Positions 17,501 to 25,632 of a stretch of DNA of 64,000 bases are shown one piece after another; position 1 is the stretch's first letter; every line of letters begins with the position of its first letter. Source of the stretch: an uncultured Lachnospiraceae bacterium (lineage in GTDB: Bacteria > Bacillota > Clostridia > Lachnospirales > Lachnospiraceae); NCBI GenBank assembly GCA_949740725.1, contig CATJIO010000095.1, positions 1 to 64,000 of the forward strand, written 5' to 3'. Both the position numbers and the translations under genes were made by a program. Below the pieces are notes generated by a model, which was given only the letters and a program-made list of their open reading frames with translations, was not told the DNA's origin and did no database searches.

Positions 17501-18877
17501 TTATCCTTTGCCTTCAGCAAGGGGCTCATTAAGGAAATGGTTGCCGGAGAGGTGAATAGGGAGTTTTTTGTAAATCCATATAGCTGCTGCCGCAGTCATA
17601 ACCTCGGAAATCCAGAATGCGTGCCACACTCCAGTAGGCCCTAGTATCCGGCTAAGCAGCAGAGCAGCGGGAATCATGATAATAACATACCGAAGCAGGG
17701 AAATCTTCAGGGAAGAGATGCCATTCCCCAATCCTTCCAGGGTGCCGTTTATCGTGACCGAGATGGCGGAGATGATAAATCCGCAGCAGATAATCCGCAA
17801 GGCAGATCCGCCGGAAGCAATATTGTCTGCGCTTGCAGTAAATAGTCCCATCAGGGCCTTTGACCAGAGAAGACAGATAGCAGTGCCGAAGGCCATGACG
17901 CTGATGGTCAGCTTTAAGGCGGTTGAGACGATTTTTTTCACCCTCTCATATTCCCCTGCCCCATAATTATATCCAATGATTGGCCGTATTCCCTGAACGA
18001 TGCCATTGGCAGTCAGATAAATAAAGGTTTGCAGCTTATAATAAATGCCCAGGATCAGCACATAGGACTGAGAAAAGGAAACCAGGATTCCATTTAATAC
18101 AGTAATTAATACAGAGGGCAAGGCGATGGTTATGGCGGCCGGGATGCCCACAGAATAGATTCTCTTGCACAGAGAGGAATCCCAGATATCCCTGCTCAGG
18201 GACAGCTTCAGGGGCAGAGGTTTGGTAAAATAGAAAATAAAATAAATCACTACAGGGACGATCTGCCCAATCCCTGTGGCCAGTGCAGCGCCGTTAATCC
18301 CCATCGCCGGGGTCCAGGGTGTTCCAAAGATCAATATCGGATCCAGAATAAGGTTCGTAATACCGCCGCCTAACATGCTGATCATAGAGAGAACCATCTG
18401 CCCTTCCGCCTGAAACATTTTTTCTAATGCAATCCCTAAGGTGATGGGCACTGTAAAGAAAAATACAATATAGGAGTAGGAGAGGCCATCTTGGATGACA
18501 ACAGGGTCATGGGTAAAAAGTTTTAAAAAGGAAGGAACGGTTAGGATACACAAAAAGGTAAGTACTATACCGTGGACAATGCTTAACAATATGCCAGAGG
18601 ATGCGGCGCGGTTTGCCTCATTTGGTTGCCGCGCACCAAGAAAATAGGCTGCCACGGCATTCAGGCCAATGCCAAGCCCTACCGCGATGGCATTGATCAA
18701 AATCTGGAGGGGATAGACCAGGGAAAGGGCGGTCATGGCATTCTCGCTAATTTTGGCGACGAAATAGCTGTCCACAATATTATAAAGGGAATTCACCAGC
18801 ATGGACAGAGTCATGGGAAGAGACATAGATAAAACTAGGGGAAAAACAGGTTTATCTCTCATAAAATCATCATTCAT
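17501..18877 (-). CDS. MATE-family efflux transporter
   Basis: Multidrug and toxic compound extrusion exporter, probably Na+- or H+-coupled. At 458 residues it has about twelve membrane segments in two MatE halves. LSMSLPMTLSMLVNSLYNIVDSYFV near the N-terminus and the GINGAALATGIGQ loop are typical of the clostridial group. The frame is open for 36 more codons upstream through the hairpin leader, but AGGAGGT 8 nt before the ATG at 18877 fixes the start. A long leader with an intrinsic terminator suggests regulated readthrough. Confidence 0.92.
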   Translation of the reverse strand: MNDDFMRDKPVFPLVLSMSLPMTLSMLVNSLYNIVDSYFVAKISENAMTALSLVYPLQILINAIAVGLGIGLNAVAAYFLGARQPNEANRAASSGILLSIVHGIVLTFLCILTVPSFLKLFTHDPVVIQDGLSYSYIVFFFTVPITLGIALEKMFQAEGQMVLSMISMLGGGITNLILDPILIFGTPWTPAMGINGAALATGIGQIVPVVIYFIFYFTKPLPLKLSLSRDIWDSSLCKRIYSVGIPAAITIALPSVLITVLNGILVSFSQSYVLILGIYYKLQTFIYLTANGIVQGIRPIIGYNYGAGEYERVKKIVSTALKLTISVMAFGTAICLLWSKALMGLFTASADNIASGGSALRIICCGFIISAISVTINGTLEGLGNGISSLKISLLRYVIIMIPAALLLSRILGPTGVWHAFWISEVMTAAAAIWIYKKLPIHLSGNHFLNEPLAEGKG

Positions 18878-18907
18878 GGAAAGATACCTCCTAAAAATAA
18901 ATTTATC

Positions 18908-18952
18908 AAAAAATAAAAAACGCCGCATTAACTGAGAAAAGTTAATGTGACG
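18908..18952 (-). terminator. Attenuator-like terminator in the 5' leader of the MATE gene
   Basis: On the minus strand a 13-bp stem with one mismatch (arms 18952-18940 and 18933-18921) is followed by T6-A-T6 (18920-18908). It lies between the promoter and ribosome site of the MATE gene. No minus-strand gene lies just upstream, so it cannot simply be the terminator of a previous gene. Confidence 0.7.
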
Positions 18953-19003
18953 AAAAATAAACAGAAACTGTTCAGAAAAATTCACATAAGTTTTAGTGCA
19001 TTG

Positions 19004-19032
19004 ATCCTATCATAGAAATTTCTGTATGTCAA
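19004..19032 (-). promoter_or_regulatory. Promoter of the MATE gene
   Basis: TTGACA (19032-19027), a 17-nt spacer and TAGGAT (19009-19004) on the minus strand. It predicts a start near 18997 and a leader of about 120 nt that includes the attenuator-like hairpin. It is back-to-back with the promoter of the molybdoenzyme gene. Confidence 0.7.
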
Positions 19033-19085
19033 GAATAATTAAAAGTGGGGATAATCTAAAACCTATAAAAAAACGAGGCGATCAC

Positions 19086-19115
19086 TTGAAACTTCTTCCA
19101 GAAAACGTTTATAAT
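19086..19115 (+). promoter_or_regulatory. Candidate promoter of the molybdoenzyme locus
   Basis: TTGAAA (19086-19091), an 18-nt spacer and TATAAT (19110-19115). The start site it predicts (about 19122) is 12 nt or less from the two possible ATG codons, which would leave almost no leader and no Shine-Dalgarno. If translation instead begins at TTG 19086, which has GAGGCG before it, this is not the promoter. Confidence 0.5.
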
Positions 19116-19133
19116 GTACTTATGAGAAAAACA

Positions 19134-22100
19134 ATGTCAAGATTTGCGTTTATTTATGATCAAACCCGGTGTATCGGCTGCAATACCTGCCAGATCGCAT
19201 GCAAAGACGGCCATAATCTGGAAAAAGGTATATGGTATCGTAAAGTGGATACGGTAGAATATTTTGTTCATGGAAGAAACAAATGGAAGCACATCTCCCA
19301 TACCTGTCGCCACTGCAGTGACGCGGCATGCGAGAGGCTCTGTCCCCAAGGGGCGATAAGAAGCCAGGAGGATGGGGCGGTTATCATTTATCGGGACAAG
19401 TGCAATGGCTGCGGCGTCTGTATATCTGCCTGCCCCTATGGAGAGATACAGCTGAGTCCCAGGCTGGGAAAGGCGGTGAAATGTGATTCCTGCCTTGAGG
19501 AGCGGAGAAAGGGAGGAAAGCCGATTTGTGTGGAGGCTTGCTTGACCCATTGCCTGGATATCCGGGAGACAGAGCTGACGGGAAAAACAGACGTAAAGCC
19601 GGATTCGATAGATGAACCCTTTGGTCAGGAATTAACCTGTCAGAAAAGCGGGGATTCCCTTCTCAAAACTTCCCTAAATAGGGCGATCAGCAAAAAGCTA
19701 AAGGAATACAGCGGCTTTTTTGCCTCAAAGGAAAAAGCCCTTTCGATTATCCGCCGGTTTTCAGACTGGGAGGAGCATAAAGAAAAGGACTGGTCTTTGA
19801 TGTACGACTTCCTCTTTTGCGGAACTGACGGGGATCTGTCTCTGCCTCTGTGGGCATCGGTGAGCCAGGGGGAGCAGATACTTTTAAATCAGACTACCCT
19901 GGAAATTATCCAATTTTATCATCGATGGGGATATGAGCCAGTGTGGATGGAAGGAAATCCTCCAGACTATATCGGAGAGCAGCTGCGATTTCTCTCCTAT
20001 CTTGCAGAGGTAATGGAGCCGGAGATACTCCAGGCCTTTCAAACCTTTCTCACCCAGTACACACATAATCATGTCAAGGTACTGCAGCAGTATATGGATC
20101 ATTGCAGTGGAATATATGCCGGATATATCCGGTATGTGCATGAGATAAGGGAATTTTTATCTCATCTGTTAAAGGGAAGAGAAGATTTTCTCTTGCCGGT
20201 CTTTGAGGAATCTCTCCCCTCGCTATCTTCCGGAACATCCATCGGGCAGGGCCTTTACCCTCCAATTTCGGATAAACCTTCCCTCATCGTTCCCACTGCT
20301 GGCATCAATAATTGCGGCGGTATCTGCGTTATCCGTCCCAAGGTGCAGGAAAATTGTATCCTGAGTATTGAAACTGACCGGGAAAGCCAAGCGCCTAAGC
20401 TGCGAGCCTGTGTTCGGGGCAGGGGATATCGGAAAACTTTCCTCCATCCGGGCCGCCTCCGCTACCCGATGAAACGGATCGGGAAGCGGGGAGAAGGGAA
20501 ATTTGAGCGGATTACCTGGGAGGAAGCAGTGGCTCTTCTGACAGATCAGTGGAAAAGGATAAGAGATACCTATGGCCCTGGATCGCGGTATGTGATCTAT
20601 GGAACCGGGGTAACTGGGATAATGAGCCCAGGCCGGTTAGCAAAAAGGCTTCTGGCCTTAGATGGAGGGTTCCTGGATGCATATAATTCCTACAGCTCTG
20701 CCTGTGTCAGCGAAATGTCAGAGTATTTATTCGGCACAGTGGAAAGCACTAACAGCCCGGCAGATTTACAGAATACCAGGCTTTTAATTCTCTGGGGGGA
20801 TAATTCCGCAGAATCCATCTTTGGCTCAGAGCGTAGCAATTATCTGTCTCAACTAAAGTCCAGTGGGATAAAAATCATTGTGATCGATCCCAGAATGAGT
20901 CAAACTGGGGTGGCTTATGCCGATGAATGGTATGCCATAAAACCTTCCACCGATGCCGCTTTGGCTGATGCTATGGCCTATGTGATCTGGTCAGAAGGGT
21001 TACAGGATCAGGAATTTATGGACAAATACTGTATTGGCTTTGATGAAGAACATATGCCAGAGGGAATTCCAAAAGGAGAAAGCTATTACAGCTATCTTTT
21101 CGGCGGCATGGACGGAATCGAAAAAACTCCAGAGTGGGGGGAGAAAATTACTGGAATCGAGGCAGATCGGATCCGGAGCCTTGCCAGAGCGTATGCAGGG
21201 ATCAAACCTGCCTGCATCGCGGCGGGCCTGGGTGCTCAGCGCCATGGAAACGGGGAGCAGTCAGCCAAGGGAATCAGCATGCTGGCCTGCCTCACTGGGA
21301 ATATAGGTATTCCTGGAGGCGGTACAGGGGGAAATGCCAGCGTGATCACAGAGCATAAGAGAATCCGGCTGGTTGGAAATCCAGTGGAAAATCCCTATCC
21401 AGGGAAAATCCCTGTTTTTCTCTGGACAAAGGCCATTTCTCAGGGGATCTATATGACGCCCAAGGAAGATGGACTCCGGGGGATGGAGCATTTGTCCAGC
21501 AATATTAAAATGATTTTCTGCCTTGCCAGCAATACGCTGGTGAATCAGCATTCCCACATCAATCATACCACAGAACTTTTAAAAGATGAGAGCAAGTGTG
21601 AGTTTATCCTGTGCAGCGATATTTTTATGACGCCCAGCGCCAGATACGCGGATCTTTTACTGCCGGCCACATCTGTTCTGGAGGGAGAGAACATCACCGC
21701 CCCATGGACCGGGAGCAATTATCTATTAAAGAATAATCCAGTGATCCCTCCGCTATTTGAATGCCGCTTTGAATGGGAATGGTTAAAGGAGGTGGCGGAG
21801 AGGCTGGGTTTCTTCCAGGAGTTTACCGGCGGAAAGCCGGAGCTGGGCCAGTGGCTTCAGGAGAGCTATGAGATATTCCGGAGAGAGGAGCCAGAGCTTC
21901 CGGATTATGAGATCTTTTGCCGAAGAGGAGGCTGGAAGTTTTCGGAACCGGTTTGCCGAATTGCCTTTGAAGCACAGCTTCAGGATCCAAAAAAGAATCC
22001 TTTTCCCACGCCATCCGGAAAAATTGAGATTTTTTCCAAACGTCTGTATGACATGGAAAGACCAGAGGAGATTCCGGCGATTCCAAGGTATATACCTTGT

Positions 22101-22511
22101 CCGGAAGGGCCGGGGGATCCCAGGAGGAAGGAGTACCCTCTGCAGCTGATCGGCTGGCATACCAGAAGGCGGTGCCATTCTATCCATGATAATAACCAGT
22201 GGATGGAGGAAATTGAAGCGCCAGGCCTTTGGATCCACCCGGAGGATGCAAAGGCGAGGGGGATTTCTGATCAAGATCTGGTCGAGGTGAAAAATAGCCG
22301 GGGTTGTATCCGCATGCCGGCAGTAGTAACCAGAAGAATCCGGCCAGGGGTCGTGGCAATGGCTCAGGGCGGCTGGTATACGCCAGATAGATGTGGGACG
22401 GATATCCGGGGAAGTATTAATGTGCTCACCGATGACGCCTGTCCCACCCCATTGGCAAAAGGGAATCCCCAGCACACAAATCTGGTGGAAATATGTTTAG
22501 CAAAGAGATAA
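19134..22511 (+). CDS. DmsB-TorD-DmsA-like fused molybdopterin oxidoreductase
   Basis: One 1125-residue chain with three parts. Residues 1-145 resemble DmsB: four Cys groups for [4Fe-4S] clusters (Cys13/16/19/23, 58/61/66/70, 90/93/96/100, 117/120/132/136). Residues 190-345 are helical and resemble TorD/DmsD chaperones (FLFCGTDGD, GNPPDYIGEQLRFLSYLAEVM). Residues 385-1125 are DmsA-like: FS0 cysteines 394, 398, 426, then RGRGYR, RYPMKRIGKRGEGKFERITWEEA, candidate metal ligand region SYSSACVSE (519-527) and a C-terminal molybdopterin-dinucleotide-binding domain. No Tat signal and no DmsC anchor are present, so a cytosolic enzyme is expected. Substrate could be a sulfoxide, N-oxide or sulfur oxyanion. 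Start is uncertain (19134, 19122 or TTG 19086). Confidence 0.85.
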   Translation: MSRFAFIYDQTRCIGCNTCQIACKDGHNLEKGIWYRKVDTVEYFVHGRNKWKHISHTCRHCSDAACERLCPQGAIRSQEDGAVIIYRDKCNGCGVCISACPYGEIQLSPRLGKAVKCDSCLEERRKGGKPICVEACLTHCLDIRETELTGKTDVKPDSIDEPFGQELTCQKSGDSLLKTSLNRAISKKLKEYSGFFASKEKALSIIRRFSDWEEHKEKDWSLMYDFLFCGTDGDLSLPLWASVSQGEQILLNQTTLEIIQFYHRWGYEPVWMEGNPPDYIGEQLRFLSYLAEVMEPEILQAFQTFLTQYTHNHVKVLQQYMDHCSGIYAGYIRYVHEIREFLSHLLKGREDFLLPVFEESLPSLSSGTSIGQGLYPPISDKPSLIVPTAGINNCGGICVIRPKVQENCILSIETDRESQAPKLRACVRGRGYRKTFLHPGRLRYPMKRIGKRGEGKFERITWEEAVALLTDQWKRIRDTYGPGSRYVIYGTGVTGIMSPGRLAKRLLALDGGFLDAYNSYSSACVSEMSEYLFGTVESTNSPADLQNTRLLILWGDNSAESIFGSERSNYLSQLKSSGIKIIVIDPRMSQTGVAYADEWYAIKPSTDAALADAMAYVIWSEGLQDQEFMDKYCIGFDEEHMPEGIPKGESYYSYLFGGMDGIEKTPEWGEKITGIEADRIRSLARAYAGIKPACIAAGLGAQRHGNGEQSAKGISMLACLTGNIGIPGGGTGGNASVITEHKRIRLVGNPVENPYPGKIPVFLWTKAISQGIYMTPKEDGLRGMEHLSSNIKMIFCLASNTLVNQHSHINHTTELLKDESKCEFILCSDIFMTPSARYADLLLPATSVLEGENITAPWTGSNYLLKNNPVIPPLFECRFEWEWLKEVAERLGFFQEFTGGKPELGQWLQESYEIFRREEPELPDYEIFCRRGGWKFSEPVCRIAFEAQLQDPKKNPFPTPSGKIEIFSKRLYDMERPEEIPAIPRYIPCPEGPGDPRRKEYPLQLIGWHTRRRCHSIHDNNQWMEEIEAPGLWIHPEDAKARGISDQDLVEVKNSRGCIRMPAVVTRRIRPGVVAMAQGGWYTPDRCGTDIRGSINVLTDDACPTPLAKGNPQHTNLVEICLAKR

Positions 22512-22529
22512 AGGAAAAAGGAGAAAAGG

Positions 22530-22913
22530 ATGATGGAGAAGAAAAAGATCACTGTGTTGTGCTATCAAAAGTGCACTACCTGCAAGAAAGCGTTAAAATG
22601 GTTGGATGACCAGGAGATTCTTTATGAGACGCGACCAATAAAGGAAAAAAATCCAACGAAAGAAGAGTTAAAGGAATGGTATCAAAAGAGCGGCCTGTCC
22701 TTAAAACGATTTTTTAACACCAGTGGAAATTTGTATAAGGAGCAGTCATTAAAGGATAAGCTGCCTCATATGACGGAAGAGGAGCAGCTGGAGCTTTTGG
22801 CTACAGATGGAATGTTGGTAAAGCGTCCACTGATCGTGGCGGAGAATGTGATTTTGACCGGCTTTAAAGAAGCTGAGTGGAAGAAGGCTTTTCAGAGAGA
22901 GGAAGAAAAATAG
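22530..22913 (+). CDS. ArsC/Spx-family protein
   Basis: A 127-residue thioredoxin-fold protein with the KCTTCKKALKWL motif (Cys15 and Cys18), the CxxC switch typical of Spx and Spx-like ArsC proteins, and the family features RPIKEKNPTKEELKEW, LFNTSGNLYK-like FFNTSGNLYK and GMLVKRPLIV. Spx proteins bind RNA polymerase and sense thiol stress; ArsC proteins reduce arsenate. The Arg needed near the C-terminus for ArsC chemistry cannot be settled by eye. AAAAGGAG precedes the tandem ATGs. It sits 18 nt after the molybdoenzyme and 26 nt before the sulfite-reductase fusion, so one operon is likely. Confidence 0.85.
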   Translation: MMEKKKITVLCYQKCTTCKKALKWLDDQEILYETRPIKEKNPTKEELKEWYQKSGLSLKRFFNTSGNLYKEQSLKDKLPHMTEEEQLELLATDGMLVKRPLIVAENVILTGFKEAEWKKAFQREEEK

Positions 22914-22939
22914 TATACAAATTTAGGAAGGAGAAGATG

Positions 22940-25510
22940 ATGAAGTATGTAATTCTGGGTGGTGTTGCCGCCGGAACAAAGGCGGCGGCGAAGCTGAAAC
23001 GGTGTGATCGGCAGGCCGAGGTAAAGGTATTTACAAAAGGCAAGGATATTTCCTACGCTGGCTGTGGTCTTCCCTACTATATCGGAGGGGATATCCCCAC
23101 CAGAGATGGGCTGATCGTGAATACCCCGGCAAAGTACGCAGGGCTGACGGGAGTGAAAGTTTATACTGGATGTGAAGCAATAGGGGTAAATCCAGACAAT
23201 AAGGAAGTAACATTCAAGCGGGTTTCCGGAGATACCTTTACAGAGGACTATGATAAGTTGATTATTGCCACTGGGGCGGTTCCTTTCGTTCCACCGGTAG
23301 AGGGCAGGGAGCTTCCTGGCGTATTCTCTGTGCGTACACCAGAGGATGCGGTGAATATCCGAAAATATATTGAAGAAAACCACTGCCGCAAGGCTGTGGT
23401 TTGCGGCGCAGGCTTTATTGGGCTGGAGGTGGCAGAAAATCTTATGGCCCAGGGGCTGGAGGTGACGGTAATCGATGCCATGCCTCAGATCATGCCCAAT
23501 GCCTTTGATTGGGAGATGGCGGATTATGCAAAGCGCCAGTTGAAAAAGGCTGGTATGGGGATATTGACAGCTACAAGCCTTAAAGGTATTCGGGGAAAAG
23601 AGAAGGTAGAGGAAATTTTGACGGATAATGGCAGTCTGGCGGCGGATCTGGCGGTGATGGCCATCGGTGTCCGTCCGGCCACTGGATTTTTAGATGGATG
23701 TGGCCTGGAGATGATGAAAGGGACTATCCTGGTGGATGAGGAACTGCGGACGAATCTCCCGGATATCTATGGGGCAGGAGACTGCGCCATGGTGAAAAAT
23801 GCGATAACAGGAAAACCCCAGTGGTCTGCTATGGGTTCCACTGCCAATTTGGCTGCCCGGGCTATGGTAAAGAGAATGTACGGGGCAAAAAAGGGATATC
23901 AGGGCTGTATGGGCACAGGAGTGGTTCGTCTCCTTCCAGAGCTAAATGGAGGGAGGACAGGATTGACTGAAGCCCAGGCAAAAGCAGAGGGGTTTGAGAC
24001 GATTTCAGTGGTATGCGTTCTGGATGACAAGGCTCATTATTATCCTGGGGCTTCCTCCTTTTTGGTAAAGATGACGGCGGAGAAGGACAGCCGCCGGCTG
24101 TTGGGAATCCAGGTGCTGGGGGCCGGCGCGGTAGATAAGATGGTGGATATCGCGGTAACCGGAATCTCTCAGAATATGACCGTCGACCAGTTTGACACTA
24201 TGGATTATGCCTATGCGCCGCCATTCTCCACCGCTATCCATCCTTTTGTCACTGCCTGCTACATACTGGAGAATAAAATGGATGGAGTGTTGGAGAGCAT
24301 GAGCCCGGCAGAGTATGCTGAGGGAGGCGCCGAGGGTTATCAGGTGTTGGATGTCCAGCCGGGACCATCCATTCCCAATGCCCACTGGATTGATTTGGCA
24401 AAGGTGACCGGGCCGATTGAGGGACTGGAAAAGGATGCAAAGCTTTTGCTGGTCTGTGCTAAGGGAAAAAGAGGATATTTCCTCCAGAATCGTCTGAAAG
24501 CCTGGGGATATACCCACACACGGGTGTTAGAAGGAGGCGTTACCTTTAATGAGGTAAGGGTTCCCCGGAATGGAACAAAGCTTTCCCAAGAAGAGATCAA
24601 GCGGGTAAAGGGGCTGGGATGTCTCCAGGATAAACGATATGATGATGTGTTTAATGTGCGGGTCATCACAAGAAATGGAAAGATTACGGCAAAGGAACAA
24701 CAGCGGATCGCAGAAGCGGCGGAGAAATTCGGTTCAGGAGAAGTGACCATGACGACTCGGCTGACGATGGAGATCCAGGGAGTTCCCTATGAAAATCTGG
24801 ATCCGGTTATGATATTTCTCAAGGAGGGAGGACTGGAAACGGGAGGGACTGGATCCAAGGTGCGTCCCATCGTTTCCTGTAAAGGAACCACTTGCCAGTA
24901 CGGCCTGATCGATGCATTCGCCTTATCAGAAAAGCTTCATGAATTATACTACAAAGGGTATCACGAAGTTTCCCTGCCCCACAAGTTTAAAATCGCTGTG
25001 GGTGGCTGCCCTAATAATTGTGTCAAGCCAAACCTGAATGATCTGGGTATCATCGGCCAGCGAGCGCCAGAGATGGACCGGACAAAGTGCCGGGGCTGTA
25101 AGATATGTCAGGTAGAAAAAGCATGTCCTATCCATGTGGCCAAAATGGAAGACGGGAAGCTTACGATTCCTTCCCATATATGCAACCATTGTGGGCGCTG
25201 TATAGGAACCTGTCCCTTCGGTGTGGTAAACGAAAGGATCGTAGGGTATCGAGTGTACATTGGCGGTCGTTGGGGTAAGCAGGCGGCAGAGGGGCGAATG
25301 CTGGATAAGCTCTTTATCTCAGAAGAAGAGGTGATTGACCTGACTGAGCGGGTAATCCTGTTCTATCGGGATGAGGGACTTTCCGGAGAAAGGCTTGCCG
25401 ATACCATCGCCCGGCTGGGATTCGATTATGTACAAGATAAGCTGTTAAATAGCAAAATTGATAAAAAAGAAATACTGAAGAAGACTGTAGTGGGAGGAGC
25501 TACCTGTTAG
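22940..25510 (+). CDS. CoA-disulfide reductase / rhodanese / siroheme sulfite-nitrite reductase fusion
   Basis: An 856-residue fusion. Residues 1-445 are a FAD/NAD pyridine nucleotide-disulfide oxidoreductase like CoA-disulfide reductase or NADH oxidase, with active Cys42 in SYAGCGLPYY. Residues 455-545 are a rhodanese domain with Cys506 in LLVCAKGKRG. Residues 565-856 are a siroheme-[4Fe-4S] reductase domain: Cys647/Cys652 and Cys690/Cys694 (VGGCPNNC) for the coupled cluster, with an inserted ferredoxin (Cys717/720/723/729 and 748/751/754/758). It suggests electron flow from NAD(P)H to sulfite or nitrite, with sulfane sulfur passed by the rhodanese. AGGAAGGAG precedes the ATG. Which substrate is used is inference. 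Confidence 0.88.
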   Translation: MKYVILGGVAAGTKAAAKLKRCDRQAEVKVFTKGKDISYAGCGLPYYIGGDIPTRDGLIVNTPAKYAGLTGVKVYTGCEAIGVNPDNKEVTFKRVSGDTFTEDYDKLIIATGAVPFVPPVEGRELPGVFSVRTPEDAVNIRKYIEENHCRKAVVCGAGFIGLEVAENLMAQGLEVTVIDAMPQIMPNAFDWEMADYAKRQLKKAGMGILTATSLKGIRGKEKVEEILTDNGSLAADLAVMAIGVRPATGFLDGCGLEMMKGTILVDEELRTNLPDIYGAGDCAMVKNAITGKPQWSAMGSTANLAARAMVKRMYGAKKGYQGCMGTGVVRLLPELNGGRTGLTEAQAKAEGFETISVVCVLDDKAHYYPGASSFLVKMTAEKDSRRLLGIQVLGAGAVDKMVDIAVTGISQNMTVDQFDTMDYAYAPPFSTAIHPFVTACYILENKMDGVLESMSPAEYAEGGAEGYQVLDVQPGPSIPNAHWIDLAKVTGPIEGLEKDAKLLLVCAKGKRGYFLQNRLKAWGYTHTRVLEGGVTFNEVRVPRNGTKLSQEEIKRVKGLGCLQDKRYDDVFNVRVITRNGKITAKEQQRIAEAAEKFGSGEVTMTTRLTMEIQGVPYENLDPVMIFLKEGGLETGGTGSKVRPIVSCKGTTCQYGLIDAFALSEKLHELYYKGYHEVSLPHKFKIAVGGCPNNCVKPNLNDLGIIGQRAPEMDRTKCRGCKICQVEKACPIHVAKMEDGKLTIPSHICNHCGRCIGTCPFGVVNERIVGYRVYIGGRWGKQAAEGRMLDKLFISEEEVIDLTERVILFYRDEGLSGERLADTIARLGFDYVQDKLLNSKIDKKEILKKTVVGGATC

Positions 25511-25543
25511 TTGTAGTGGAGGTTTCCTTTTATATCAGAGATA

Positions 25544-25567
25544 ATACCCTCGGTGGACAAAGGGTAT
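25544..25567. repeat. Short inverted repeat after the sulfite-reductase fusion
   Basis: ATACCCT (25544-25550) pairs with AGGGTAT (25561-25567) around a 10-nt loop. It lacks a T-tract, and may act with the stronger hairpin 16 nt downstream as the end of the redox operon. Confidence 0.4.
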
Positions 25568-25582
25568 CATATGAGCAGTAAT

Positions 25583-25617
25583 CACAAATGCCTCCGGATA
25601 TTCCGGAGGCATTTGTG
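25583..25617. terminator. Strong hairpin between convergent operons
   Basis: CACAAATGCCTCCGGA (25583-25598) pairs perfectly with 25602-25617 around a 3-nt loop. It lies between the convergent redox and sugar-transport operons and probably stops both transcripts, although neither side has a strong T-tract. Confidence 0.65.
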
Positions 25618-25632
25618 AAATCAGGGAATGAT

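Noticed and set aside
18878..18985. N-terminal extension of the MATE protein
   Set aside because: It would be translated from the terminator hairpin and starts at a GTG without a ribosome site; AGGAGGT marks the downstream ATG.
22530..22913. Arsenic resistance gene
   Set aside because: The CxxC and context fit Spx-like proteins equally well, and no arsB, acr3 or adjacent arsR is present; the ArsR gene at 39.8 kb is unlinked.
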